From the NCBI RefSeq assembly GCF_039729195.1, contig NZ_CP155796.1, forward strand, positions 1,240,001-1,304,000: a stretch of DNA of 64,000 bases, in the 5' to 3' direction. The first letter of the stretch is position 1. Each line of letters starts with the position of its first letter. Source of the stretch: Mycobacterium sp. DL. Lineage in GTDB: Bacteria > Actinomycetota > Actinomycetes > Mycobacteriales > Mycobacteriaceae. The position numbers were made by a program, and so were the translations under genes. The notes beneath the pieces are model-generated. The model made no database searches. It was not told where the DNA came from and was given only the letters and a program-made list of their open reading frames with translations. Shown in pieces: positions 25,540 to 34,351 of this stretch.

Positions 25540-26656
25540 TCACCAGACGCTGAATCTGGTTGGTGCCCTCGAAGATCTGCATGATCTTGGCCTCCCGCAT
25601 GTAGCGCTCGACGCGGTAGTCGCGGGTGTAGCCCGCCCCACCGAACACCTGGACCGCGTCGGTCGTCACCTTCATCGCCGCGTCGGTGGCGACCAGTTTG
25701 GCGACCGACGCCTGGCGTGAGTACGGCAGGCCGGCATCGCGCCGACGGGCGGCGTCGAGATAGGTGGCCCGTGCGGAGTCGACGGCTGCCGCCATGTCGG
25801 CGAGAACAAAAGCCAGTCCCTGATGGTCGATGATGCTGCGGCCGAACGTGGTTCGCTCCTGGCTGTAGTTCACCGCATCGTCGAGTGCCGCCTGGGCCAG
25901 GCCGGTGGCCACCGCGGCGATGCCGAGGCGCCCGGAGTCCAGTGAGCTGAAAGCGATCTGCAGACCTTGGCCTTCGGTGCCGATGCGACGGTCGGCGTCG
26001 ACGAATGCGTCGTCGTAGTGCGCAGCGGTGGTGGGCACCGCGTGCAGGCCCATCTTCTCCTCTGGCCTGCCGAATGTCAGGCCGGGGGTGTCCTTCGCGA
26101 CGAGGAAACAGGAGATGCCCTGCGAGCCTTCGCCGGTGCGGGCGAACAGGTTGTAGAAGTCTGCGATGCCGCCGTGGGTGATCCAGGCCTTCGCGCCGTT
26201 GATCGTGTAACCGTCGTCGACCGCGGTGGCCTTGCAGGTCAGGGCGGCGGCATCGGAACCGGCCTGTGGTTCGGAAAGACTGTAGGCGCCGACCGTGGAC
26301 CCGCCGAGCATCTCCGGCAGCCAGCGTTGCTGTTGCTCGGGGGTGCCGAAGGCGAACAGCGGATGACACGACAGGCTGTGGACGCTGACCGCGACAGCAA
26401 CCGCCGCCCAGCGGGCAGCGATCTCTTCGAGCACCTGCAGATACACCTCGTAGGGCTGACTGCCGCCGCCCCATTGTTCGGGGTAGGGCAGGCTCAACAG
26501 GCCCGCGTCGCCGAGCGTCGCGAACACCCCCGACGGGTAGGTCTCGTCCCGCTCGTGTTGATCGACGATCGGGTCGAGGGCCTTGTCGGAGATCTGTCGG
26601 GCGAGCTCGATCAGCTCGTGTGCTTCGTCGGTGGGGAGCAGACGGTCCACAGCCAT
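25514..26656 (-). CDS. Acyl-CoA dehydrogenase
   Basis: 380-residue FAD-dependent acyl-CoA dehydrogenase, the usual length. Signatures are YSLSEPQAGSDAAAL (flavin contact), ITHGGIADFYNLFAR, FGRSIIDHQGLAF, VFGGAGYTRDYRVERYMREAK and the catalytic Glu in IFEGTNQIQRLV. It introduces the alpha-beta double bond in beta-oxidation; chain length or branched substrate is unknown. The ATG is leaderless (TACTGT, seven bases upstream). It is divergent from a TetR gene, with repeated operator half-sites covering both -10 boxes, so repression by that protein is likely. Confidence 0.93.
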   Translation of the reverse strand: MAVDRLLPTDEAHELIELARQISDKALDPIVDQHERDETYPSGVFATLGDAGLLSLPYPEQWGGGSQPYEVYLQVLEEIAARWAAVAVAVSVHSLSCHPLFAFGTPEQQQRWLPEMLGGSTVGAYSLSEPQAGSDAAALTCKATAVDDGYTINGAKAWITHGGIADFYNLFARTGEGSQGISCFLVAKDTPGLTFGRPEEKMGLHAVPTTAAHYDDAFVDADRRIGTEGQGLQIAFSSLDSGRLGIAAVATGLAQAALDDAVNYSQERTTFGRSIIDHQGLAFVLADMAAAVDSARATYLDAARRRDAGLPYSRQASVAKLVATDAAMKVTTDAVQVFGGAGYTRDYRVERYMREAKIMQIFEGTNQIQRLVISRHLARR

Positions 26657-26663
26657 ACCGGGA

Positions 26664-26692
26664 ACAGTACTACAGGACCATCTACAGTACTA
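26664..26692. promoter_or_regulatory. Repeated ACAGTACTA operator with two divergent -10 boxes
   Basis: ACAGTACTA occurs at 26664-26672 and 26684-26692, 20 bp apart. The first covers the minus-strand -10 (TACTGT) of the acyl-CoA dehydrogenase. The second covers the plus-strand -10 (TACTAT, 26688-26693) of the TetR gene. Both transcripts would be leaderless. One repressor bound here would shut both promoters. Confidence 0.6.
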
Positions 26693-26700
26693 TTGCCGCC

Positions 26701-27276
26701 ATGGCCAGGCCCGCGTTCGCCACCAGGCGGCGTACCGAGTTGTTCGACTCGCTCACCGACCTGCTGCTGTCCGAGGGCTTCGCTCACCTCACGCTCGAGG
26801 ACATCGCCGCGAGACTGCGGTGTTCGAAGTCGACGCTCTACACACTGGCCGGCAGCAAGGAGCAGTTGGTGCAGGCGGCCACCGTGCACTTCTTCCGTTC
26901 GGCAACGGAATTCGTGGAATCCCGGGTCGCGAGCGCGCGGGGCGCGCGTAATCGCATCGCCGCCTACCTGGCCGCGGTCGGGACCGCGCTGGATCCCGCG
27001 TCGGACCAGTTCATGGTCGACCTCGATGCCTTCGCCCCCGCACGCGCGGTCTACGAGCAGAACACCCGTATCGCCGCGCGCAGGGTGCAGGAGTTGATCG
27101 CCGAAGGTGTGGCGGCAGGGGATTTCCGCGACGTGCACGCCGCATTCGCCGCCGACCTGGTGGCCACGGTCATGGTGCGGATCCAGCAGCGCGTGGTGCG
27201 AGAGAACACCGGACTCGACGATGCCGACGCCTACCGCGAGCTCGCCGCGATCCTCACCGGCGGGATCGAGGCGTGA
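26701..27276 (+). CDS. TetR-family regulator divergent from acyl-CoA dehydrogenase
   Basis: 191 residues from the ATG at 26701. N-terminal DNA-binding domain LTDLLLSEGFAHLTLEDIAARLRCSKSTLYTLAGSKEQLV, then a helical effector domain. The start is fixed by a leaderless promoter seven bases upstream. It is likely an autorepressor that also controls the acyl-CoA dehydrogenase through the ACAGTACTA repeats; an acyl-CoA effector would fit. It ends 4 bp from the convergent crotonase-fold gene. Confidence 0.88.
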   Translation: MARPAFATRRRTELFDSLTDLLLSEGFAHLTLEDIAARLRCSKSTLYTLAGSKEQLVQAATVHFFRSATEFVESRVASARGARNRIAAYLAAVGTALDPASDQFMVDLDAFAPARAVYEQNTRIAARRVQELIAEGVAAGDFRDVHAAFAADLVATVMVRIQQRVVRENTGLDDADAYRELAAILTGGIEA

Positions 27277-27280
27277 GGGG

Positions 27281-28012
27281 CTAGCGGGACCTGCGCATCG
27301 ATCCCAGCACCAGGCGGTCGGCGGCCAACTCGTAGGCCTGCCCCGGGGTCAGCGACTCCACCGACCGCAACATCTTCCGGATCTCGGTGTGGACGCGCGG
27401 TTGTGCTCGCACCAGCGACTGCACCCGCCGCCCGACCGCCTCGTCCAATGCTGCGACGTCGTCGGTCACCTCGTTGAGCAGCCCGAGGCGAACCGCTTCG
27501 TCGCCCGACACCGGCTCGCCGGTCGCGGTGAGCCAGAACGCTTCCCGTCGCCCCACCATCGCGGGCAGCCAGGCCAGCACCAGTGCGGGTGCCAGGTCGA
27601 TCCGGACCTCCGGAAAGTTCAGCCGGGCCGTGCGCGTAGCCACCGCCACATCGCACAGCGCCGCCAGGCCGACACCGAAACCGGCTGCGTCACCGTGCAC
27701 ACGCGCCACCGTCACCAGCCTGGTCGCGGCGAGTGCCTCGTTGAGCGCGATCAGCCGCTGTACCTCAACCGGGAGGTCGTCCGGGGTGGCGGCGGTGCGC
27801 TCGCGGCCGAGGCAGAAGTGCTCGCCGGCAGCACTCAACACCAGCACGTGTACTTCCGCAGGTGGGTCGGCCAACACCGCTGCGAGCGCGTCGCACATGG
27901 CCATGGTCATCAGGTTGCCGTCGGGTGCGTCGAGCACCGCGGTCAGCACGGCCCCGTCGTGTTGGAAGGACAGTCCGTCGGTGACGGGCAGATCCGCCAG
28001 TGAAATCGTCAT
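27281..28012 (-). CDS. Enoyl-CoA hydratase/isomerase-family protein, atypical active site
   Basis: 243-residue crotonase-fold protein. The oxyanion loop is present (HFCLGRER), but the first catalytic Glu of hydratases (GGGCEL in the family) is replaced by GFGVGLAAL; only the second acidic site (NFPEVRI) remains. Simple enoyl-CoA hydration is therefore doubtful, and C-C lyase, isomerase or thioester-hydrolase chemistry is possible. The ATG overlaps the aldehyde dehydrogenase stop (ATGA). It is the last gene of the GntR-transport operon and probably acts on the imported compound. Confidence 0.8.
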   Translation of the reverse strand: MTISLADLPVTDGLSFQHDGAVLTAVLDAPDGNLMTMAMCDALAAVLADPPAEVHVLVLSAAGEHFCLGRERTAATPDDLPVEVQRLIALNEALAATRLVTVARVHGDAAGFGVGLAALCDVAVATRTARLNFPEVRIDLAPALVLAWLPAMVGRREAFWLTATGEPVSGDEAVRLGLLNEVTDDVAALDEAVGRRVQSLVRAQPRVHTEIRKMLRSVESLTPGQAYELAADRLVLGSMRRSR

Positions 28013-29553
28013 CAGTTCAACCGCTCCAATGCCACGTCGCCATACCAGTCCACGTCGGTGTCGGCGGTGCGGATCGTCACCGCCCGCACATGGGTGAAAT
28101 CGTCGAAGGACTCCCAGCCACCTTCCCGGCCGTGTCCGCTTTCCCGCACACCTCCCCACGGAGAGCACGGATCCAGGCGGTGGTGGTCGTTGACCCACAC
28201 GATGCCCTGCTCGAGTTTGGCGGCCACTCGGTGCGCTCTGGCCACGTCGCGCGTCCAGATCGAGGAGCCGAGTCCGTACGGTGAGTCGTTCGCGATGCCC
28301 ACCGCATCTGACTCGTCGCTGAAGGGGATCACAACGAGTACCGGTCCGAAGATCTCCTCACGGGCCACCCGCATCTGGTTGTTGACGCCGGAGAGAACCG
28401 TCGGGGCGACAAAATACCCGTCGAGGCCTGCGATCTCGGGCGCATACCCTCCGGTGGCCACAGTGGCCCCCTCGGAGCGACCGACCTCGACATAGTCGAG
28501 GATGCGGGTGCGTGCCCGCTCCGAGATCACCGGCCCGAGTTGAGTTCCGGGCTGGCTCGGGTCACCGATGCGGATGCTCTCGGCCTGCGCGACGAGCGCG
28601 GCGACGAACTCGTCGTAGATCGTCTCCTGGACCAGGATGCGGGTGCCGGCGATGCACGTCTGGCCGGCTCCGATGAAACCACCGAACGCCGCACCCCGCG
28701 CAGCCACCTCGACGGGGACGTCGTCGAACACCAGAACCGGTGTCTTGCCGCCCAATTCGACGGTCGACTTGGCGAAGCGCCGGGCGGTTGCCATCGAAAT
28801 CGATCTGCCGACCTCGGTGCCCCCTGTGAAGACCACCTTGTCGACCAGGGGGTGCTCGGCCAGCCTCGCACCGGTGACCGGGCCCAGGCCCGGCACCACG
28901 TTGAGCACACCGGGTGGGATACCGGCTTCCAGGGCCAGCGCGCCGACGAGCAGGGCGGTCAGCGGTGTCTGCTCCGACGGCTTGAGAACGACGCTGTTGC
29001 CGGTGGCCAGAGCCGGTGCCACGCTCTTGGACGCGATCATCAGGGGATGGTTGAACGAGGACAGCGTGGCGACGACGCCCAGCGGGAATCGTGATGTGTA
29101 CGAATGATATTCGCCGGACATCGGCACCACGGCATTGCGCGAGGCGAGGAGCAGGGCGGCGTTGTACCGGTACCACTCCGGCAACCGGGTGATCTGAGCT
29201 TTCGTCTCGGTGATCGGCCGCCCGTTGTTGACCGTCTCCAGCCGGTACAGCTCGTTCATGTCGCGCTCGAGCAGGTCACCGAAGCGGTGCAGGATCCGCG
29301 ACCGTTCCTGAATCGACAACTGGGACCAGACGCCGGCGTCGAAGGCTGCCCGTGCCGAGGACACCGCGTCGTCGGTGTCCGCCATGCTGGCACTGTGGCA
29401 ACGTGCGAACACCTTGGCGGTGGCCGGGTTGACCAGTTCGAGCAGGTCACCTCCACCGGGCCGGTGTTCGCCGTTGATCAACAGCGCGTGCGCCGATTCA
29501 CCGTTGGTGCCCAGAAGCGTTGGTGCTGCCGAGGACGTGGACTGTTCAGGCAT
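28012..29553 (-). CDS. NAD(P)-dependent aldehyde dehydrogenase
   Basis: 513-residue aldehyde dehydrogenase superfamily member. Cofactor segment ATLSSFNHPLM; general base Glu in VELGGKTPVLVFDD; catalytic Cys in GAGQTCIAGTRIL; C-terminal WVNDHHRLDPCSPWGG. The ATG at 29553 has an AGAGG site; an ATG at 29586 in the same frame is less likely. It lies between the ATPase gene (25-bp gap) and the crotonase-fold gene of one operon, so it presumably oxidises an aldehyde formed from the transported substrate. Closest to betaine/salicylaldehyde-type enzymes by impression. Confidence 0.88.
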   Translation of the reverse strand: MPEQSTSSAAPTLLGTNGESAHALLINGEHRPGGGDLLELVNPATAKVFARCHSASMADTDDAVSSARAAFDAGVWSQLSIQERSRILHRFGDLLERDMNELYRLETVNNGRPITETKAQITRLPEWYRYNAALLLASRNAVVPMSGEYHSYTSRFPLGVVATLSSFNHPLMIASKSVAPALATGNSVVLKPSEQTPLTALLVGALALEAGIPPGVLNVVPGLGPVTGARLAEHPLVDKVVFTGGTEVGRSISMATARRFAKSTVELGGKTPVLVFDDVPVEVAARGAAFGGFIGAGQTCIAGTRILVQETIYDEFVAALVAQAESIRIGDPSQPGTQLGPVISERARTRILDYVEVGRSEGATVATGGYAPEIAGLDGYFVAPTVLSGVNNQMRVAREEIFGPVLVVIPFSDESDAVGIANDSPYGLGSSIWTRDVARAHRVAAKLEQGIVWVNDHHRLDPCSPWGGVRESGHGREGGWESFDDFTHVRAVTIRTADTDVDWYGDVALERLN

Positions 29554-29578
29554 GAAGTGGCCTCTTTTTCTTTGTGAG

Positions 29579-30343
29579 TCAGGCATGTGCGGGAGCGGGG
29601 GCCGGTGTCGTGGCGGCCTCGAGGTCCTCGAATCGGCGCAGGATCGATGACTCCAGGACGGCGACCTTCTCGTTGGACGCCTTGCGCGGCCGCGGCAGAT
29701 CGACCGGGATGTCCTCGTGGATGGTCCCGCCGGGAGCGAGCATCAGGATGCGGTCGGACAGTTCGGCGGCCTCGCTGACGTCGTGGGTCACGAACACGAC
29801 CGTCTTGCGCGTCGCTGCCCAGAGTTCCTGCAGGTGCTCGCGCAGCCCCCGGGCGGTGATGGCGTCGAGGTGGCTGAACGGCTCGTCCATCAGCAGCACG
29901 TCGGGTTCGACCGAGAGCGCCCGGGCGATGCCGACCCGCTGCTGCTGGCCGCCGGAGAGCTGACCCGGCCACTTCTTCTCGGCATGGCCCAGGCCGACAC
30001 GCCGAAGTGCTTCGTGCACCCGCTCTTTCGCCGCATCGTCGTGGGTTCGCTGGACGTACATCAGGTTGTCGAAGATCGAGCGCCAGGGGAGCAGTCGGGG
30101 CTCCTGGAAGACGTAGGCCAGCTTGCCCGGCCGGTCGGCCGAACCGATGGACACCGAACCTGAGGTCGCGGTCTCGATTCCCGCGATGATGTTGAGTAGC
30201 GTGGTCTTCCCGCACCCCGACGGGCCGACAAGAGACACGAACGAACGGTCGGCGATCTCGAAGTCGATACCGTCGATGACGGTCTGGGGTCCGGTCGGTG
30301 TGGTGAACACCTTGACCAGTTTTTTCACGTGGACAGTGGCCAT
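29579..30343 (-). CDS. ABC transporter ATP-binding protein (nitrate/sulfonate type)
   Basis: 254-residue ATPase of the SsuB/TauB/NrtD group. Walker A GPSGCGKT, Q-loop VFQEPRLLPW, signature LSGGQQQR, Walker B LLMDEPFSHLDA, H-loop VTHDV. It energises uptake with the two permeases and the lipoprotein encoded upstream. The diagnostic EPRLLPW Q-loop is characteristic of this substrate class, but the actual substrate is not revealed. Confidence 0.9.
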   Translation of the reverse strand: MATVHVKKLVKVFTTPTGPQTVIDGIDFEIADRSFVSLVGPSGCGKTTLLNIIAGIETATSGSVSIGSADRPGKLAYVFQEPRLLPWRSIFDNLMYVQRTHDDAAKERVHEALRRVGLGHAEKKWPGQLSGGQQQRVGIARALSVEPDVLLMDEPFSHLDAITARGLREHLQELWAATRKTVVFVTHDVSEAAELSDRILMLAPGGTIHEDIPVDLPRPRKASNEKVAVLESSILRRFEDLEAATTPAPAPAHA

Positions 30344-30367
30344 GACGGGATTCCTTCTGTTCGGATG

Positions 30368-31183
30368 TCAGGCGGCCGGAGCCGCGGCAGGGGTGGCACT
30401 CGTGGATTCGCCGTCGCGCCAACGGAATGCGCGGCGCGACAGGCGCTCCAGAACTACCCGGTCGGTCAGGACCATGAAGAGGATGAAGAACGCGATCCAG
30501 GCGACGAACCCTGGCATCTGGTTGGCGTCGTACCAGTACCGGGCCTGATGGCCGACACCGTCGGCCGATCCGAACCACTCCGACAGCAGCAGTCCGTTCC
30601 AGCCGGACATGACGCCGAATCGGATCCCGGCGACGGTGTATCCGGTGACCGAGGGAAGGATCACGTGGCGCAACCGTCGGGCCGGCGTCACGCCGTAGGA
30701 GTCCGACATGTCCAGCAGCGCAGGCGGTATGGAGCGTGCCCCTGCTGCCACGTTGACGACCACGAACGGTACTGCCGAGAGCACCACGGTGACGATCGGC
30801 GCGGTGTCGGAGAATCCGAACCACATGGCGCACAGCAGCGCCCAGATCACCGCCGGGATGGCCAGGCCGACCAGGTTGACGTCGCCGAACATGTCGTCGA
30901 ACAGCCGTGATGACCCGATGGCGAGGCCGATGGCGATTCCGACGGCGATGGAGATGGCCATGCCGATCCCGAAGCGCTGCATGCTGATGGCGAAGTTGAA
31001 GAAGAACTCCCCGCGCTCGACCTCCCTCATCGCGGCCTGGATGACGGGCGCCGGTCCTGGGATGCGTTCGCTGAACATGCCGGCCGCCTGCCACAGCAGC
31101 AGGAAGACGACTGCGGCGGCCGCGCTGGCGCCGAACGGTCCGGTGAGCCAGGACGGTTTCGTTGTTGGTGCGGTTGTGGTCAT
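30368..31183 (-). CDS. ABC transporter permease (SsuC/TauC type), second of two
   Basis: 271-residue inner-membrane permease with six hydrophobic helices and the cytoplasmic coupling motif near SYGVTPARRLRHVILPSVTGY. The ATG at 31183 follows GGAGG; an in-frame GTG upstream is not used. It starts directly after the stop of the other permease. The two permeases are related, so a heterodimeric channel is expected, unlike the homodimer usual in Ssu systems. Confidence 0.87.
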   Translation of the reverse strand: MTTTAPTTKPSWLTGPFGASAAAAVVFLLLWQAAGMFSERIPGPAPVIQAAMREVERGEFFFNFAISMQRFGIGMAISIAVGIAIGLAIGSSRLFDDMFGDVNLVGLAIPAVIWALLCAMWFGFSDTAPIVTVVLSAVPFVVVNVAAGARSIPPALLDMSDSYGVTPARRLRHVILPSVTGYTVAGIRFGVMSGWNGLLLSEWFGSADGVGHQARYWYDANQMPGFVAWIAFFILFMVLTDRVVLERLSRRAFRWRDGESTSATPAAAPAA

Positions 31184-31184
31184 G

Positions 31185-32018
31185 TCAGCGACCTCCTCTC
31201 CATGCGAAGAACCGGCGTTCGAGTCCGGCAAGGAAAACCCGCTCGATCAGCAGGATGAACAGCACGAAGAATCCGGTCCACGCCAGCACGCCGGCGACCG
31301 AGAACTCCTGGTAGGACTGGCGAATCATGAAGCCGATGCCACTTCGCCCGCCGAACACCTCGGTGAGGGCCTCCACCTTCCAGGCCATCGCGAAGCCGTA
31401 CCGCAACGCGGCGAACAGGAACGGCATGATCGACGGCAGGAACACCGACCGGAGGATGGCGCTGCGGTTCAGGCCGTACACCGTGCTCATGTCGATCAGA
31501 TTCCGATCGACCTCCTCGACGCCCTGCGCCACGTTGAGCGCCACGTAGGGGAGCGCGACGAAGGCCACCACGACGATCGGACCGATGGCGCCGATCCCGA
31601 ACAGGATCAGGGCGAACACCGCGAACGCCAGACCGGGCACGTTGCCCAGGACGAGCAGTGGCTGCTGGAAGAAGTAGTTCCAGTACCGCATCCGTCCCAT
31701 CAGCAGTCCCAGCGGGACGCCCACCACAGTGCCGATCGCGAAGCCCACAGCGATCTTGACGATGCTGGAGCCGAACTGGACGAACGCGGTGCCGTCGGCG
31801 GCGAGGTGCCACATCTCGGCACCGACCGTCCAGGGCGCAGGCAGCACGTAGGGGGTGAAGAAGAACAGCGAGCACGCCGACCACACGGCGAACAGGGTGA
31901 GGTATCCGGTCAGTGCCAGACCGGTACGTCGCAGGTTTCTGCCTATCGCGCCGGGGGGTGCGTCCCCGGGGGCCGGGGGTGCACCTCCCTCGGTGCGCTC
32001 GGCGGTGGTGGCCGTCAT
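31185..32018 (-). CDS. ABC transporter permease (SsuC/TauC type), first of two
   Basis: 277-residue membrane protein with six helices after a Pro/Gly-rich cytoplasmic N-terminus. Coupling loop TVYGLNRSAILRSVFLPSIMPFLFAALRYG. It overlaps the lipoprotein gene by 4 bp (ATGA) and leads into the second permease without a gap. Forms the translocation pore with its partner. Confidence 0.87.
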   Translation of the reverse strand: MTATTAERTEGGAPPAPGDAPPGAIGRNLRRTGLALTGYLTLFAVWSACSLFFFTPYVLPAPWTVGAEMWHLAADGTAFVQFGSSIVKIAVGFAIGTVVGVPLGLLMGRMRYWNYFFQQPLLVLGNVPGLAFAVFALILFGIGAIGPIVVVAFVALPYVALNVAQGVEEVDRNLIDMSTVYGLNRSAILRSVFLPSIMPFLFAALRYGFAMAWKVEALTEVFGGRSGIGFMIRQSYQEFSVAGVLAWTGFFVLFILLIERVFLAGLERRFFAWRGGR

Positions 32019-33055
32019 GACCCGTTGCCACCCTCGGAGACCCGGAAGTTGGGCAGGGCCTGGGATTCATCCATGAAACCGGTCTCCTTCAGCAGTGGGA
32101 AGACCTGGGATTCGCCGTCGGCCCACTGCTGGTCGAAGCGTACGTCGCGGACGAACCAGTCGTTGTCGTTGACGTACTCCTGGACGAAGGCGACGTCCTC
32201 GGGTGCCTCGACCGCGAAGTGCTGCGGGTAGGTCTCGATGATCTCGGTCTTGTTCTGCTCCCACTCCTGCAGTCCGCGCTGCCAGACGTCGAGGAAGAAC
32301 TCGACCTGCTCGGGATTCTCCTCGGCCCATTCGGCCCCGGCGAGGAACACGTTGATCATCGGGCCCTCGTGGCCCTCGACGACCAGGTCGGCATACATGT
32401 CCTTGGAGGCCTTGCCGTCATAGAGCACCTTGAGCTCCCCGGAACGCAGGCCCGGGGTGGCGAACTCGGGGAGGCACACACACGCTGCGACCTCACCCCG
32501 TTCGACGAGGTCCGCCTGCTGCTGCGGGTCGGCCACGATGATGTTGTAATCCCCTCCGCCGGAACGGAAGTCGACGTCATGGAGTTTCTTCGCGTAGGCA
32601 CCCCATACCAGCGTCGCCGACACCGCGGTGAAGGCGGAGATGTCCTGGCCCTTCAGGTCGGCCAACGTGTTGGCAGGATTGTCGGCGCGCGCGATGATCA
32701 CGCTGCGGTCCATGTTGTACTTGCCGATCACCACGGTGTTACGCCCGGTCTCCTCCTCGATGACGGGCACCTCGTAGCTTGCCGACGACACGATGTCGGC
32801 GTGACCGCCGGCGAACACGCCGAACTCGTCCCAGGTGGAAGACGCCTCGATGTTGATGCCCGACTCGGCCTCCATCTCTTCGAGGATTCCCTGGTCGGTG
32901 ATGTAGTCCCACACCGGATCCGGCGCGAAGGTGAATCGAATGGTGCCGCCGTCGCCACCGGCGTTCTGTTCGGGCCTGGATACACAGGCCGAGAGGGCCA
33001 CCGCGGTGGTCGCCGCCAGGACTGCGGCTGTGATGCGTCGTGCGAGACCGTTCAC
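32015..33055 (-). CDS. Lipoprotein substrate-binding protein of the ABC transporter
   Basis: 346 residues with a lipobox signal peptide (ITAAVLAATTAVALSAC, lipid-modified Cys about 24). The mature part is a two-lobed NMT1/SsuA-like binding fold: TIRFTFAPDPVWDYI, DEFGVFAGGHADIVSSASYEVPV, RSVIIARADNPANTLADLKG and YVNDNDWFVRDVRFDQQW. The Asp/Glu-rich pocket segments suggest a cationic or polar ligand, but this is a guess. The GTG overlaps the gntR stop (GTGA), so regulator and transporter are one operon. Confidence 0.85.
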   Translation of the reverse strand: MNGLARRITAAVLAATTAVALSACVSRPEQNAGGDGGTIRFTFAPDPVWDYITDQGILEEMEAESGINIEASSTWDEFGVFAGGHADIVSSASYEVPVIEEETGRNTVVIGKYNMDRSVIIARADNPANTLADLKGQDISAFTAVSATLVWGAYAKKLHDVDFRSGGGDYNIIVADPQQQADLVERGEVAACVCLPEFATPGLRSGELKVLYDGKASKDMYADLVVEGHEGPMINVFLAGAEWAEENPEQVEFFLDVWQRGLQEWEQNKTEIIETYPQHFAVEAPEDVAFVQEYVNDNDWFVRDVRFDQQWADGESQVFPLLKETGFMDESQALPNFRVSEGGNGS

Positions 33056-33792
33056 TTGTTTGTTCCCTTCAACTGAGCGTGAGGCGACGATGCCTCTGAC
33101 GCGGCTACTGGTGCTGCCTCATGCAGGCTGACGAGATCGTCTCCGCCTGTGGCAGTGGGGTTTTCGAGAAGATAGGTGAGGATGTAGTCGTGCGAGGTCG
33201 CGAGGTGTTCGCGGGTGAGCCGGGCAGCGAGTGCGGCGTCGCCACTCTCGACGGCGGCCATGATGGCCAGGTGCTCGGCATGGAGGTGCTCGGTCCGGCC
33301 GATGACCTCGAGGTGCACGTACAGGTAGCGGTCGGTGAGCCGGCGGAGCTGCTCTACCAACTCGACCATCCGTGGTCGGTTCGCCCGCATGTACACCGCG
33401 GCGTGGAAGTCCGCGTTGGCCGCCAGCCAGGCGCGGGCGTCGACGTTCTCTTCCATGATGACGAGTTGCTTGCGCATGGTGAGGATGTCGGCGCGGCCGA
33501 CATTGGGCACTGCGATCTGGGTGGCGATCGGTTCGACGGCTTCCCGCAGTTCGTAGAGTTCCTGCAGTTCGGGCACCGACATGCCGGTGACGACCGCGGT
33601 GGCATTCGACGCCGGGTGCACCAGCCCTTCGCCCGCGAGCAACTGAAGGGCATCGCGGACGGGGATCCGGCTGACACCGAAGCGCTCCGCGAGACGCAAC
33701 TGGGACAGCCGCGAACCGGGAGCGATCTCACCGTGAAGGATCCCGCTGCGCAGTTCAGAGGCGACTCGACCCGCGGCATTTTGGTATGCCAT
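33052..33792 (-). CDS. GntR-family (FCD) transcriptional regulator
   Basis: 246 residues. N-terminal winged helix (LRSGILHGEIAPGSRLSQLRLAERFGVSRIPVRDALQLLAGEGLV) and C-terminal all-helical FCD ligand domain with metal-binding candidates (ANADFHAAVY, AEHLAIMAAVESGD, REHL). It is the first gene of the transporter-aldehyde dehydrogenase operon. The perfect palindrome CTGTATACAG 30 bp upstream is a typical operator for this family, so autoregulation of the whole operon with substrate as inducer is likely. Confidence 0.9.
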   Translation of the reverse strand: MAYQNAAGRVASELRSGILHGEIAPGSRLSQLRLAERFGVSRIPVRDALQLLAGEGLVHPASNATAVVTGMSVPELQELYELREAVEPIATQIAVPNVGRADILTMRKQLVIMEENVDARAWLAANADFHAAVYMRANRPRMVELVEQLRRLTDRYLYVHLEVIGRTEHLHAEHLAIMAAVESGDAALAARLTREHLATSHDYILTYLLENPTATGGDDLVSLHEAAPVAASEASSPHAQLKGTNK

Positions 33793-33821
33793 CTTCTCTC
33801 CTTGTCTACCGAATGACTAAA

Positions 33822-33831
33822 CTGTATACAG
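33822..33831. promoter_or_regulatory. GntR operator palindrome CTGTATACAG
   Basis: A perfect 10-bp palindrome of the TGTATACA type recognised by many FCD-GntR proteins lies between gntR and a divergent membrane-protein gene. The minus-strand -10 (TACAGT) is inside it, so binding would block transcription of gntR. Confidence 0.65.
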
Positions 33832-33955
33832 CTAAAGCTGTGGCGTCAATCACATGGCCGAACCGGGGAGGTGGCGGTCACATATCGAGCGGCCCCCAGG
33901 GGTGCGCCGGGCGTACTGTGACCCCACGATCGATGCGAGGACGCGGGAGCACGCG

Positions 33956-34351
33956 ATGGCAATCCCTCACAGCTACAGACTTCTGCAGATCGCGCTCGTC
34001 GCCTTCGGCGCGGTGATGATCCTGCTCTATCCGCTGGCGGTCGTCTGGCCGTCGGGATGGGCGTGGCATACCGGTGCCCCGCATCAGTCCGATTACTTCA
34101 TCATGATCGTCGGACTGTATGCCACGCTGGGGGTATTCCTCGCGATGGCTGCCCGCCGTCCGGAGGCCAACGTCAGCCTGATCTGGTTCACCGTGTGGTC
34201 AAGTGTCGTGCACGCAGCGATCATGGCTGTTCAGTCTGTCGGCAGCGGCCACCACAGGGGACACCTGTGGGGGGACGTTCCGGCGCTGCTCCTGGTGGCT
34301 GTTGTGCTGGCGGTGCTCGCTCGGTCTTCTGCCCTCAGTCGGCGAGGTTGA
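33956..34351 (+). CDS. Small four-helix membrane protein (DUF6632-like)
   Basis: 131 residues with four hydrophobic segments (LLQIALVAFGAVMILLYPLAVV, YFIMIVGLYATLGVFLAMAAR, VSLIWFTVWSSVVHAAIMAV, VPALLLVAVVLAVLAR). The ATG at 33956 follows GGGAG. No enzymatic motifs; a conserved His/Gly loop GSGHHRGHLWGD lies before the last helix. Function unknown. The end overlaps the convergent PPOX-type gene by 17 bp. Confidence 0.7.
   Translation: MAIPHSYRLLQIALVAFGAVMILLYPLAVVWPSGWAWHTGAPHQSDYFIMIVGLYATLGVFLAMAARRPEANVSLIWFTVWSSVVHAAIMAVQSVGSGHHRGHLWGDVPALLLVAVVLAVLARSSALSRRG

Noticed and set aside
29478..31094. 538-codon minus-strand frame across the ATPase and permease genes
   Set aside because: It lies in another frame of the same strand over well-supported ABC transporter genes and has low-complexity Arg/Pro/His composition.
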